This document shows, piece by piece, positions 7,067 through 16,595 of a stretch of DNA of 64,000 nt; the stretch's first letter is position 1, and every line of letters begins with the position of its first letter. The notes below the pieces were generated by a model. That model searched no databases and was not told the DNA's origin. It saw only the letters and a list, made by a program, of their open reading frames with translations. The DNA comes from Streptomyces sp. VRA16 Mangrove soil. GTDB taxonomy: Bacteria > Actinomycetota > Actinomycetes > Streptomycetales > Streptomycetaceae. Both the position numbers and the translations under genes were made by a program. The DNA lies in contig NZ_JAFVLN010000006.1 in assembly GCF_017377775.1 (NCBI RefSeq), positions 248,001-312,000 on the forward strand, read 5' to 3'.

Positions 7067-8962
7067 TCAGCGGAGGGTGTTCACCTGGGTGCCGTCCGCC
7101 GTGCTGCCCTTCAGGGACACCTTCGCGCCCCGCGCCGCCCGCACCGCGAGCAGGTTCCCCGGCACGGAAGTCCCGGCCGCCGAGACGGAGTTGAGCTGCT
7201 TGCTGCCCGCCGCGACCAGGTACCAGGTGCCGGCCCGCGACTTCCAGCGGACTCCGGCGAGGACCAGCGGGTCCCGGGAGCCGCACGCGGGCGAGGTCTC
7301 CGACTTCGCGGCGACGACCGCGGTGGCCGCGCCCGGGGTGCGGAACAGGGTCAGCGTGCGCGGGCTGCCGCCCTGCCACGTCTCGGCACGCGTGCACACC
7401 CAGTCCGCCGTCCCGTTGGCCTCGGGCAGCGGCTGCTGCGCGTACGCCCAGGAGTTGACCGAGCGCACCCCGTGAGAGCGGGCCGCGGCGAGGGAGCAGG
7501 CCGTGGCCCGCCAGTCCGCGGGCCCGGAGTCGTGCGGCGCGTCCGGGCTGCCCGAGGTGAGCTGAGCGGGCACGAGTTCCCCGAGGTCGCTGGTGAGCCG
7601 GGTGCCGGAGGCGTCGGTCAGCGCCAGCGCGTTCCACGACGTACAGGTACGGGAGACGGCCGGGCTGGCGAAGGGGGAGGTCACGCCGTCCGCGGTGCGG
7701 GACAGCTTCAGCGGCGCCGCGTCCGGTTTCAGCAGGTCGCGCACGGCGGCGCCGGTCACCCAGGGAGCCGTCAGGTAGCGGACGTTGCCGTCGGAGCGGT
7801 CCAGGACGACGGCGCCCGACTGGCCGGTCGTCGCACCGTCGACGCGGGCGAAGTCGAGGGCGGCGCCGCTCGTGCCGTCCTTCGGCTCGGCGTAGCGGAC
7901 GATGCGCAGACCGTCGTAGAGGACGACGATCCGGGCGTCGTCGACCTCGCCCGCGTACAGGAGCTGGGCCGGTCCCGGCGGGGCGCCCGCGGCGGTGCCC
8001 GGGGTCGCCGAGACCCGGACGGACTCGCCGGGCCGCGCCCACACCGCGAGCGCCCGGCGCAGCAGTTCCTGGTCGCCGGCGAGCGGCCCGCGCGCGGGCC
8101 ACACCGAGAAGTCGGTGCGCGCGGAGCTCTCCCACACGGTCGGCTCCACCCGCGTCAGCTTCCCCGGATCCAGGGCGGCCTGGCCCGCCGGGTTGCGGGC
8201 GTACGGGGGTGCGGCGGCGCCGTCCGGCCCCCAGCTGTCACCAGGCAGGCCGAGCAGCGCGCCGCACACGACGACCGCCGCGAGCGCCGCGAGGCCCGCC
8301 TTGGCGTGCTGGCGGCGGCGCATCAGATCGGTGGGCCGGGCGTGCAGGGAACACGGGTCGAACTCGGGCGAGCCGAGCAGCGCGGGCCGCGCCTCGATCC
8401 CGGCCGCGGTGACCACGGCCGCCGCGGCCTCCTCGGCGGTGCGGCCCGCCGCCGTCAGCGTCGTACGGATCGCCGCGTCGTCGAGCCGCTCCAGGCCGCG
8501 CAGCACGTACGCGGCGCGGGCCGGTCCGTCGAGCGCGGAGAGCCGCTGGTCCAGGGCGAGTTCATCGGCGCCGCCGGACTTCGGGAAGAGTCTCAGGCCC
8601 CATACCTGCGGCAGCAGCGGCGGCAGCTGGGACCGCTTGGGCCAGGCCGCGCGGCGCAGCGGCAGCCCCGCCTCCAGGGCGCTGCGCAGCACACGGAGGC
8701 GTACGTACGCGTAGCCCGGGTCGCCGCCGTCCGTCGGCGCGGGCGCCGTCCGGCCGCGGGGCAGGGCCCGCTGGACGACGGAGTGCGCGGTGAGCACGCG
8801 GCGGTTGCGGCCCAGACCCGGTGGCAGCACCAGATAGGCGAGGCGGACCAGGCGGGGGTAGTGCTCCACCAGGGCCGCCTCCGCCCGCTCGACGTCGATC
8901 ACGTCGGCCTGGGCGGGTGCGGCGGGGGACGAGGGCTCGGGTTGCTGCACCTTGGACTGCAC
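7067..8962 (-). CDS. Membrane protein with sigma-factor-like N-terminal region
   Basis: 631 residues. Residues about 25-190 look like a degenerate ECF sigma factor: a helical region-2-like part (EAALVEHYPRLVRLAYLVLP) and a region-4-like part (LSALDGPARAAYVLRGLERL). A single membrane segment follows at about 223-240 (LAALAAVVVCGALLGL), then a roughly 390-residue extracytoplasmic portion rich in Ala, Thr and Ser with several Cys. This topology, a DNA-binding-like cytoplasmic domain anchored to a large outside sensor, suggests signalling, but the function is unknown. GTG start at 8962 without a clear ribosome binding site. No dedicated partner gene is next to it. Confidence 0.6.
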   Translation of the reverse strand: MQSKVQQPEPSSPAAPAQADVIDVERAEAALVEHYPRLVRLAYLVLPPGLGRNRRVLTAHSVVQRALPRGRTAPAPTDGGDPGYAYVRLRVLRSALEAGLPLRRAAWPKRSQLPPLLPQVWGLRLFPKSGGADELALDQRLSALDGPARAAYVLRGLERLDDAAIRTTLTAAGRTAEEAAAAVVTAAGIEARPALLGSPEFDPCSLHARPTDLMRRRQHAKAGLAALAAVVVCGALLGLPGDSWGPDGAAAPPYARNPAGQAALDPGKLTRVEPTVWESSARTDFSVWPARGPLAGDQELLRRALAVWARPGESVRVSATPGTAAGAPPGPAQLLYAGEVDDARIVVLYDGLRIVRYAEPKDGTSGAALDFARVDGATTGQSGAVVLDRSDGNVRYLTAPWVTGAAVRDLLKPDAAPLKLSRTADGVTSPFASPAVSRTCTSWNALALTDASGTRLTSDLGELVPAQLTSGSPDAPHDSGPADWRATACSLAAARSHGVRSVNSWAYAQQPLPEANGTADWVCTRAETWQGGSPRTLTLFRTPGAATAVVAAKSETSPACGSRDPLVLAGVRWKSRAGTWYLVAAGSKQLNSVSAAGTSVPGNLLAVRAARGAKVSLKGSTADGTQVNTLR

Positions 8963-9042
8963 GTTCAGCAGAACGAGCGAATCGTGGGATGGTCACAGCA
9001 GCCGAGCCCCCGACCCGCTCGGTCATCCTTCCGGGAACTGCC

Positions 9043-12000
9043 CTACGACAGCTGCCAGTTGCTGAACTCCACGGTGCCGCGCGCCCCGTTCCCCCCGTTC
9101 GTCGCCGTCATGAACAGGCCCACGTCCTGCGTCGCGGCGGCGCCCGGCACCGGCACGGTCGCGACGGTTCGCCAGGTCGCGCCGTCGTCCGTCGAGCACT
9201 GCCCGGTGAACGAGCCGCCGGACCGGCTCAGCCGCAGCAGCACCGGCGCCTTGATCCCGGTGATCCGCTTGTACGTGTCCAGCGTGCCGTCGCCGTTCGT
9301 GTCGTAGGAGAGCACGACTCCGTTCGACGGCGTCACCGACAGATTCACGAAGCCCTGCGAGCCGGGCGTGGCGAGGGAGTTGCGCACGATGATCCCCGCC
9401 CGCGCCCACGCGCCCGTGACGGCCTGGCTGTCCACGCGCAGCACCACCTCGGTGCCGTCCTTCAGCCCGCCCTCGCGGTACGCCGTCCCGAACTCCGTCG
9501 TGCCCTTCCACAGGTCGGCGCCGCCGCCGTCGATGGCGAACCGGTCGCCCAGCTGCCCGAAGAACGCGTCGTTGTCGGAGTACGTCTTCCAGCCCGCGTC
9601 CAGCGGTCCCGCCTCGAAGAGCGTGCCCCTGTGGACGTACGTGATCCGGTCCTCGCCCGCGGGGCCGTACCGCACGTCGATCTCGTAGGGCAGCGGACGC
9701 AGCGGCTTGTCGAGCGGGGTGTCCGGCGCGCTCGCCCGCCAGGTCACCGTGCCCTCGCCCGCAGGGGCGACACGGCGCAGATACGTGGCGCCCTCCGGTG
9801 TCGCGTCGATGCCCTTGAGGGTGAAGTCGACGCGGCCCGTGGCGCGCAGGCCGTTGACGTTGTGGAAGGTGGCGGCCACGCGCGCGTGCCCGTTCGGCGG
9901 GAACGCGGGCGGCTCGGCGTCGACGGTGATCGCACCCTGGTAGGGGGCCCGCGCGAGGACGTCGCGCACCCGGGCCGCCGTCCGGTACGCGTCGCCGTAC
10001 GGCCGCAGCGGATAGTCCTTCGTCTCCCGCGTCCACGGCTCCTCGAACGCGAACCAGTCGACGGCCACCGGGTCGCGGCCCGCCGCCAGCGCGTCCCGCA
10101 GCTCGTCGAGCCACTTCTGCCAGCGCGGCAGATAGAAGTCGGCCGTCAGGCCGTGCCATTCACGGTTGCCGTACTCGTGCAGATTGCCGGGGTCGGAGGT
10201 GGCCCGGTCGCCCCACACCGTGATCAGCACCTTGGCGCACCGCTCGAACTCGGCGCGCTCGGCCTCGTTCGTCGCCAGGTTCCGCGCGTCCTGGATCCAG
10301 GGGCCGAGCAGGAACGCGGGGACGGTGCCCGTCACGTCGTCCGAGAGCCGCATCAGCTTCAGCCACAGCGTGGACAGGGCCTTGAAGGTGGCCTGGTCCT
10401 TCGCCGCGTACGCCGCCTTGAGCTGCGGCAGGAGCTGGCGGCTGCGGTGCGCGAGGGCCTGCCGGGCGATGTCCACGAGGTCGTACTTGTAGGCGGCGCT
10501 GCGCCTCAAGTCGCCCGCCACGCCGAGGAGTCCGGACAGCGCGGCGTCGAACCGGGCCGGGTCGTAGGTCAGGGCGCGCGGCGCGTAGTAGGCGGCGCGG
10601 TCGGCCGACAGGTCGGGGCGGGCCGCGAAGAGCGAGTCGTGCGGGTCGGAGCGCTCGACCGCCTGCTGCTGGTACGCCGTCTCGTACAGCGCCTGCCAGG
10701 CGGCGCGGGCGTCCTTGTCACGGCGCCCGTAGCGCAGATCCGCGTACCCGGCGAACCACGCCTCGCGGTCCACCTTCTCGTCCGTCCAGGCGAGTTCGGA
10801 CCACAGCTCGAACGCGGCGGGGTCGCGGTCGGTGCCCTCCGGCATGTACGCGGTGCCCGCGAGCGCGCTGTCCGGCTTGTCGCGCCAGGCGAAGAACTTC
10901 TGCTCCCAGATGTGGGCGCGCGCCCCGATGGTCGTACGGCCGCCGAAGTTGGGGATGGTGCCGAACGCGTACGGGGTGCCGGCCCAGTCCTTCTCGCGGT
11001 CGGTGACGGACGAGAACCGGTCGGAGACCCCGTCCACGATCAGCATCTTCTTCTTGTCGATCGCGGCGATCAGCTCGGGCAGCGGGTTCGCCTCCCAGCC
11101 GAGGATCACCCAGGTCGCCCCCGGCCGGTGGGCGCGCAGCGCGCTCTCCACACCGCGCGCCGCGTCCGCGACCGGCACGTCACCGGCCGTGCCGCCCTCG
11201 TGCAGCAGATCCATCTTGAACGCGTCGATCTCGCCGAACAGGTCCTTCTGGTGCCCGTAGAAGGAGGCGGCGACCTTCGCGAACGCCTCCGTGCGCGGGT
11301 CCAGCCAGTCGGGCCGCTGGAAGCCGTGCCAGGTGCCCTGCGGCACGACGTGCGCGTCACCGCCGTTGCGCGCCACGAACTCCTTCGGCACATGCCCGTA
11401 GTAGCCCGGCATGACCGGCCGCATGCCCAGCTCGCGCAGCCGGTCGGTGATCTTCAGGCCCAGTTCGGCGCGCTTGGCGATGAGCTCGGGGGAGAGCGGG
11501 CCGCCGTACCCGTACAGGTTCTGCAGCAGCCACCACGGCTGGTGCGACGGCGCGGGCAGCCAGGCCCGGGACTCCTCGTCGCTGTACCCGAAGTCCTTGA
11601 GCAGGCGGTGGTAGACGGCCTCCATGCCCGCGATGACGAGCACCTCGTTGCAGCCGTGCAGCGCCAGGATGTCCAGCTCGCGCTCCCAGTACGACCAGTC
11701 GGCGAACGGCGCCGTGTAGCCGTCGTTGGTGTCGTTGAGCGCGAACCGGTGGGGGAGGGCCGTGGACCGCTCCAGCGGGCGGGACGGGGCGGGCAGGCGC
11801 TCGGGCAGGTCGAGCTGGCTGCCGTTCCAGGCGATCTGCGCCCCGCACTCGTACTTCAGATACCAGTGGACCCCGGCCAGCAGAGTGGCCGGGGTCGTGC
11901 CGTACACCTCGATGCGGCCCCGCGTCCCGGACACCCGGAAACGGTCCGCGCCGCCCTGCGGAGCGGTCAGTCTGAGTCTGAACTGGTCCGCGTGGTGCGG

Positions 12001-12150
12001 CAGTTGCCGTTTGAGCGCGGCGAGCGCCGCCGACGTATCAAGGGCCTGAGCGGCGTGCGCGGCCGGTGTGCCGAGGCCGAGTCCGAGGGCCGAGCCGAGA
12101 CCGATGGCGCCTGCCGTGCCGATAACCGTGCGTCGCGTGGGCGCGGACAT
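9043..12150 (-). CDS. Secreted alpha-N-acetylglucosaminidase (GH89)
   Basis: 1035 residues with a Tat signal (RR at 6-7, hydrophobic core, cleavage near AHA at about 30-32). A small N-terminal NAGLU alpha/beta domain with LLAGVHWYLKYECG is followed by the large GH89 catalytic domain (HRFALNDTNDGYTAPF, ELDILALHGCNEVLVIAG, DLLHEGGTAGD) and the helical C-terminal NAGLU domain. After about residue 760 come an Ig-like/NPCBM-associated type segment and a concanavalin-like C-terminal domain (about 850-1035). It should release terminal alpha-linked GlcNAc from glycans outside the cell. It is divergent from a small lipoprotein gene, with 142 bp between starts. Confidence 0.88.
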   Translation of the reverse strand: MSAPTRRTVIGTAGAIGLGSALGLGLGTPAAHAAQALDTSAALAALKRQLPHHADQFRLRLTAPQGGADRFRVSGTRGRIEVYGTTPATLLAGVHWYLKYECGAQIAWNGSQLDLPERLPAPSRPLERSTALPHRFALNDTNDGYTAPFADWSYWERELDILALHGCNEVLVIAGMEAVYHRLLKDFGYSDEESRAWLPAPSHQPWWLLQNLYGYGGPLSPELIAKRAELGLKITDRLRELGMRPVMPGYYGHVPKEFVARNGGDAHVVPQGTWHGFQRPDWLDPRTEAFAKVAASFYGHQKDLFGEIDAFKMDLLHEGGTAGDVPVADAARGVESALRAHRPGATWVILGWEANPLPELIAAIDKKKMLIVDGVSDRFSSVTDREKDWAGTPYAFGTIPNFGGRTTIGARAHIWEQKFFAWRDKPDSALAGTAYMPEGTDRDPAAFELWSELAWTDEKVDREAWFAGYADLRYGRRDKDARAAWQALYETAYQQQAVERSDPHDSLFAARPDLSADRAAYYAPRALTYDPARFDAALSGLLGVAGDLRRSAAYKYDLVDIARQALAHRSRQLLPQLKAAYAAKDQATFKALSTLWLKLMRLSDDVTGTVPAFLLGPWIQDARNLATNEAERAEFERCAKVLITVWGDRATSDPGNLHEYGNREWHGLTADFYLPRWQKWLDELRDALAAGRDPVAVDWFAFEEPWTRETKDYPLRPYGDAYRTAARVRDVLARAPYQGAITVDAEPPAFPPNGHARVAATFHNVNGLRATGRVDFTLKGIDATPEGATYLRRVAPAGEGTVTWRASAPDTPLDKPLRPLPYEIDVRYGPAGEDRITYVHRGTLFEAGPLDAGWKTYSDNDAFFGQLGDRFAIDGGGADLWKGTTEFGTAYREGGLKDGTEVVLRVDSQAVTGAWARAGIIVRNSLATPGSQGFVNLSVTPSNGVVLSYDTNGDGTLDTYKRITGIKAPVLLRLSRSGGSFTGQCSTDDGATWRTVATVPVPGAAATQDVGLFMTATNGGNGARGTVEFSNWQLS

Positions 12151-12292
12151 ACCTGTTACCCCCCTGTGCGTGGCGGATCGTGCGGCGCACGCTAACCGGG
12201 TGGACGTCTGGGCTCAACGGTGCGTACGGAGCTGGCGGGATCTGAAGGAGACGGGCCGGGCCGCCGGTCACGTACGGGACAGGAGAGCGGAC

Positions 12293-12754
12293 ATGAGGAA
12301 GACGGGAAAACTGCTGGTGACGGCCGTGGTGCTGGCCGGCGCCGCGGCCGGATGCACCTCCGGAGGGGTGCGCGACGAGGGACCGAAGATCCCCCGAACG
12401 GCTACCGGGACACTGGAGCAGATAGCCCACAGGGCGGGCTGCGCACGGCCCGCCGTCCAGACGAACGCCGCCGAACTGCGGCAGGCCAACTGCGGCAGCG
12501 GCACCGGACGCTGGGTCCTCGCCACGTTCGCCACCGACCGCGGCCAGACCGAATGGCTGGACAGCGCCGACGACTACGGCGGCACCTATCTCGTCGGCCG
12601 CAAATGGATCGCGGTCGGCCCGGACGCGGTCGTGACGAAGCTGCGCGGCCGGCTCGGCGGGACCGTGGAGCGGTCCTCCTCGCACCACTCGGGGAGTAGC
12701 GGTGGTGGGGGTCACGAGGAGGCGCCCGGCTCCGGGCACACGGGTCACGGCTGA
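12293..12754 (+). CDS. Small secreted lipoprotein, function unknown
   Basis: 153 residues with a lipoprotein signal: positively charged start, hydrophobic core and lipobox ending at Cys 21 (LAGAAAGC). The mature part has two further Cys (CARPA and NCGSG) and a Ser/His/Gly-rich tail. No family was recognised. ATG 12293 follows an AGGAG at 12281-12285 with good spacing; the longer frame starting at 12068 overlaps the GH89 gene antisense and is rejected. It is convergent with the DUF1996 gene 40 bp away. Confidence 0.7.
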   Translation: MRKTGKLLVTAVVLAGAAAGCTSGGVRDEGPKIPRTATGTLEQIAHRAGCARPAVQTNAAELRQANCGSGTGRWVLATFATDRGQTEWLDSADDYGGTYLVGRKWIAVGPDAVVTKLRGRLGGTVERSSSHHSGSSGGGGHEEAPGSGHTGHG

Positions 12755-12794
12755 GACGCGGCCGCGCAGCGGCTCTACGCGGGGGCCGGGGCGG

Positions 12795-14303
12795 TCAGGT
12801 ACAGCGCCGGCCCTGGTTGATGCAGTTGGTCATGCGCTGCATCAGCTGGTCGTCGAAGACGTTGATGAAGTCGTCGTGGTCGGTGACCGGCTTGTGCAGC
12901 TGCTCCGGGAACCCGTCCACGGCGAACGGCTTCTGCAGCTGCCCGTTGCTGATCGTGGGCCTCGGCAGGTCGTACACGAGCCGCATCGTCAACTGCGGGA
13001 TCGCCCGGAACCCGGCGGGGCAGTTGCCCTGCGCGTCGGCGAACGCCACGTGCGTGCGGTGGTTGGCGCTGTCGGTGTTCTGGCCGTCCCAGCAGCTCTG
13101 GAACTTGAACGTGCGCACGACGGAGCTGCCGCTCGGGCAGAGCGGGTACTTGTCGGTCAGCTGCCGGTTCTCGAAGCCGGTGCAGCTCCAGTGGGCGTTG
13201 GCGTTCGCGGTGCCGTTGGTGAACGCCTTGGCGTCACCGGTGATGATCCGCAGGAACTTCGGCATCGCCACGACCTTGCCGCGCGGGCTGCCGACGAACT
13301 TGATGCTCGCCTTCTTCGCCTGCACGATCCGCCCGGAGTTGCCCTCCAGGCCGCCGCCCTGCTGCTGTGCGTCGACCTCCTGGGTGCCGTCCTGCACCCG
13401 CACCACCGGCCAGTAGTACGTCGACTTGTCGCCCTGGTTGCGGCAGCTGGTCTTCCCGGCCGCGAGGGAGTCGTTCGTGGCGAAGGCGGTGTTGCCCTGG
13501 TTGCCGACGTAGTCGTGCATGTGGTGGGCGCCGTTGCTCACGCCGGGCGCGACGATCACGTTGTCGCTGTTGCGCAGCTTGTTGGCGTTGGTGCCGCAGG
13601 ACGTGGTGAAGGTGCCGGTGGAGGCGCCCCGGCTGCGCTGCGGCTGCTGGACGTTGGGCTGGACCTTGGTGATGTCGACGAAGTCGTCGGCGACGGGGCC
13701 GTTGCCGTTGCTGTTCCCGCCCTGGGCCGGGGGCGCGGAGGAGGCCGGGGCCGAGGCGGGTGCCGAAGCAGGTGCCGAGGCGGGGGCCGACGGGGCGGGG
13801 GAGTCGTTCCCGCCGTTGTCGTCCGTGGCGCGCTGGCTGCACCGCGCCATCCCGTCGAGCTGCTGCGGCGCGCTGCCGCCCGCCCGCCGGATGTCCTGAC
13901 CGATCCGGTCGAGGGCGGCGCCGCGCTTGTCCTTGAGCGGGCCCAGGACACTGTTCTGCACCCAGTTCGGGTCCTGAGCGGCGGCGGCCCTGTTCTGGGC
14001 GAGGCGCTCGTAGGCCTGGGTGATCTGCGTGTCCATGGCGGCCAGTTCGCCGTCTACCTGGCCGCGGGCGCCGTCCGGTACGTCGGGCAGCGCGGTGCCG
14101 ACGTCCGGGCAGTCGATGGTGGTCGTCCGAGTTACGGCGCCGCTGCCCGCGCTCTGCTGCCCGGGGTCCGTGGAGTTCTCCTCGTGGGCCTGCGCGTACA
14201 CGTTCACCGCGATCAGCCCACCTCCGCCCAGGAGCAGTGCGGCCGACGCGATGGTCATACGCGTCGCCAGCGATGAGCGCCTTTTCCGTGAGGTGCGTCC
14301 CAT
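12795..14303 (-). CDS. DUF1996 domain secreted/membrane-anchored protein
   Basis: About 502 residues from ATG 14303 (MGRTSRKRRS). A charged start and membrane segment (about residues 15-37) are followed by a helical stretch, an Ala-Pro-Ser linker (APASAPASAPASAPAS) and a DUF1996 domain. That domain shows GAHHMHDYVGN, YWPVV, HWSCTG, FQSCWDG and NHRTHVAF, a His/Cys-rich fold also common in fungal secreted proteins. The biochemical role is unknown. An upstream in-frame extension to 14384 runs into the dispersed repeat and has no conserved residues. Confidence 0.8.
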   Translation of the reverse strand: MGRTSRKRRSSLATRMTIASAALLLGGGGLIAVNVYAQAHEENSTDPGQQSAGSGAVTRTTTIDCPDVGTALPDVPDGARGQVDGELAAMDTQITQAYERLAQNRAAAAQDPNWVQNSVLGPLKDKRGAALDRIGQDIRRAGGSAPQQLDGMARCSQRATDDNGGNDSPAPSAPASAPASAPASAPASSAPPAQGGNSNGNGPVADDFVDITKVQPNVQQPQRSRGASTGTFTTSCGTNANKLRNSDNVIVAPGVSNGAHHMHDYVGNQGNTAFATNDSLAAGKTSCRNQGDKSTYYWPVVRVQDGTQEVDAQQQGGGLEGNSGRIVQAKKASIKFVGSPRGKVVAMPKFLRIITGDAKAFTNGTANANAHWSCTGFENRQLTDKYPLCPSGSSVVRTFKFQSCWDGQNTDSANHRTHVAFADAQGNCPAGFRAIPQLTMRLVYDLPRPTISNGQLQKPFAVDGFPEQLHKPVTDHDDFINVFDDQLMQRMTNCINQGRRCT

Positions 14304-14371
14304 GGGACTACGTACGCACCGAGAGGCGCGCCCGTTCAAACCCCCCTCATCCAATCTGCCGCCGAGCCGCG

Positions 14372-14554
14372 CCGCCTTGGGCAATCTGCCGCCATGGGCG
14401 GCAGGGTGGGCAAGGCGGCACCCCGGCGCGGGGCGAGCGCTCCGGGCGGCGTTCAGCTCGGTCCCGGGTGCTTTGTTGCCGCGTGCACGCTCGGTGGGTG
14501 CTGGCTGGTCGCGCCCGCGCGGCGGAGCCGCAGATCGATACGGCCCCGCGCCCC
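14372..14554 (-). repeat. Dispersed intergenic repeat, copy 2 (inverted relative to 1263-1462)
   Basis: The spacer between the DUF1996 gene and the response-regulator gene carries module B (14372-14440) and module A (14527-14554) of the element seen at 1.3-1.5 kb, in inverted orientation. A half-copy of the GGCTGGTCGCGC core sits at 14503-14514. Only one 30-bp unit is present here, against three to four in copy 1. Confidence 0.8.
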
Positions 14555-14579
14555 TGCGGGGCGCGACAGCCCCGGGCTG

Positions 14580-15230
14580 CTACAGGCCGCGATCCAAGTA
14601 CGCCAGAACCGCCAGGACCCGGCGATTGTCGTCGTCCGACACCGCCAGCCCGAGCTTCCCGAAGATGTTCGACGTGTGCTTGGCGATGGCGCGCTCCGTG
14701 ACGAAGAGCTGCGCCGCGATCGCCGCGTTGGACCGCCCCTGCGCCATCAGCTCCAACACCTCCAGCTCCCGAGGAGTGAGTCCCCCGAGCGGCTCCTGCA
14801 CCCGGCGCCGCGCCAGCAACTGCTGAATCACCTGAGGATCCATCGCGGTCCCGCCCCCGGCCACCCGCCGCACCGCATCCACGAACTGCTCCGCATCGAA
14901 CACCCGGTCCTTCAGCAGATACCCGACCCCACCGGTCCCGTCGGCGAGCAGCTCACGCGCGTACAACTGCTCCACGTGCTGCGACAGCACGAGCACCGGC
15001 AACCCCGGCCGCTCCCGCCGCGCCGCGAGCGCGCACTGCAGCCCCTCGTCGGTGTGCGAGGGCGGCAGGCGCACGTCGACGACGGCGACATCGGGGGTCA
15101 ACTCGGCCAGCGCCTTGGTGAGTTCGGGCCCGCTCTCCACGGCGGCAGCGATCTCGAATCCGTACGCCTCCAGCATCCGCACGAGCCCGTCCCGCAGCAG
15201 GAACAGGTCTTCGGCTAGGACAACACGCAA
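14580..15230 (-). CDS. LuxR/NarL-family response regulator
   Basis: 216 residues: receiver (VVLAEDLFLL, phospho-acceptor D52 in VVDVRLPP) and a C-terminal GerE/LuxR helix-turn-helix (LTPRELEVLELMAQGRSNAA, then FVTERAIAKHTSNIFGKLGL). The TTG at 15230 is preceded by GGAG at suitable spacing and lies inside the 3' end of the kinase gene, whose stop is at 15215, so translation is probably coupled. It is the output half of the two-component pair; target genes cannot be told from the sequence. Confidence 0.85.
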   Translation of the reverse strand: MRVVLAEDLFLLRDGLVRMLEAYGFEIAAAVESGPELTKALAELTPDVAVVDVRLPPSHTDEGLQCALAARRERPGLPVLVLSQHVEQLYARELLADGTGGVGYLLKDRVFDAEQFVDAVRRVAGGGTAMDPQVIQQLLARRRVQEPLGGLTPRELEVLELMAQGRSNAAIAAQLFVTERAIAKHTSNIFGKLGLAVSDDDNRRVLAVLAYLDRGL

Positions 15231-16471
15231 GGGATCTCCATGGTCACCATGGTCGGACCGCCCGCGGGGGAGCTGACGGCGAGGACACCGTCGAATGTAC
15301 CGAGCCGCCGCTCGACCCCGCTGAGCCCGCCCCCGGCGCCGAGCACGGCCCCGCCCGTGCCGTTGTCCGTCACCGTCACCCGCAACCGCCCGTCCCCATA
15401 CGTGACATCGACCCATATCCGGTCGGCGCCCGCGTGCTTCACGGCGTTCGTCAGGGCCTCGCTCACCGCGAAGTACGCGGCCGACTCGACCGGCGCGTCC
15501 GCCCGCCCCGCCAGCTCGACCTCGACCTCGGTCGCGACCGGCATCCGCAGCGCCAACGCCCGTACGGCATCGCCCAGTCCACGCTCGGCCAGCACCGGGG
15601 GATGGATGCCGCGCACCAGGTCGCGCAGCTCGGTGAGCGCGTCCGCGGACGACTGCCTGGCCCGCGCGAGCAGTGCCTTCGCCGCCGCCGGGTCCCGCTC
15701 GATCAGCGCCTCGACCGTGCCCAGGTCCATGCCCATCGCGACGAGCCGGGCCTGCGCCCCGTCGTGCAGATCCCGCTCGATGCGCCGCAGTTCGGCCGCC
15801 GAGGTGTCCACGGCGTCCCGCCGCGTCTCGGTCAACACCCGCACCCGTTCCTCCAGTCGGCCCTCGGCGGGCGCGAGGACGGTCCGGGTCAGCAGGAAGT
15901 GCCCGCGCAGCAGCACCGGCGCCGTGAAGACGCCGACGAGGAGCAGCACGGTCGCGAGGGCGCCGGCCAGCAGCGCCGACCCCTGCCCGCTGAGCGGCAC
16001 GAACCCGTACCAGTACCCGACGGGCGCGAGGACCCGCCACAGACCGGCCGCGATCACGTACCCCTCGACCGGGTAGAACACCAGCGCCGCGGGCAGCAGC
16101 GCCGTCACGAACCCGGCGGTCATGTCGACGAGCAGCCAACGCAGATCCCGCCAGGTCGCCGGGTCGGCGAGCAGCAGCCTGCACCGCTCGATCCGCCCGA
16201 GGACCCCGTCGCGCAGATCGTCGGGGAACGGCCGGTACGTCGCCGGGATCCGCACCCCGCACCACTCGGCGGCGACCGCCCGCCGCCAGTTCGCCCAGTG
16301 CCGCACCAGGCCGAGCACCCAGGGCGTGCTGCACGCCCCGACTCCCAGCAGGATGAAGGCGATCGACAGCACGGCCACGACGAACAGCGTGATCGATCCG
16401 GCGAATCCCACGGAGGCGAGCATCAGGCCCCGCGCCCCCGCCACCACGGCGCTCCGTACCCGCGCACCCAT
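15215..16471 (-). CDS. NarL-type sensor histidine kinase
   Basis: 418 residues. The N-terminus carries membrane segments (about 14-46, 113-145, 166-187). A HisKA_3 dimerisation segment follows with phospho-acceptor H236 (RRIERDLHDGAQARL) and an ATPase domain (SEALTNAVKHAGA, TDNGTGG, GLSGVERRLGTFDG). The ATG at 16471 (MGARVRS) is chosen; the open frame continues upstream only as a shadow of the winged-helix gene. Little extracytoplasmic sequence is present, so it probably senses something at or within the membrane. It overlaps the response regulator gene by 16 bp. Confidence 0.85.
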   Translation of the reverse strand: MGARVRSAVVAGARGLMLASVGFAGSITLFVVAVLSIAFILLGVGACSTPWVLGLVRHWANWRRAVAAEWCGVRIPATYRPFPDDLRDGVLGRIERCRLLLADPATWRDLRWLLVDMTAGFVTALLPAALVFYPVEGYVIAAGLWRVLAPVGYWYGFVPLSGQGSALLAGALATVLLLVGVFTAPVLLRGHFLLTRTVLAPAEGRLEERVRVLTETRRDAVDTSAAELRRIERDLHDGAQARLVAMGMDLGTVEALIERDPAAAKALLARARQSSADALTELRDLVRGIHPPVLAERGLGDAVRALALRMPVATEVEVELAGRADAPVESAAYFAVSEALTNAVKHAGADRIWVDVTYGDGRLRVTVTDNGTGGAVLGAGGGLSGVERRLGTFDGVLAVSSPAGGPTMVTMEIPCVLS

Positions 16472-16595
16472 GCCGTACTCCGTCCCGTCCCGTCCGTTCC
16501 CCCTGTCCTCGACAGTGTCGCGGAGAAGGGGGGCCCGGGGCAGTGGGAGCGGCCCCCTGCCCGGGGTGTACTCAGCGACACCCCGGGCGGGCGGC

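Noticed and set aside
6122..9307. 1061-codon plus-strand open frame
   Set aside because: Runs antisense across the hydrolase and the sigma-like membrane protein genes; no motifs.
8821..12195. 1124-codon plus-strand open frame
   Set aside because: Antisense to the GH89 gene; low-complexity Arg/Val/Gly composition without domains.
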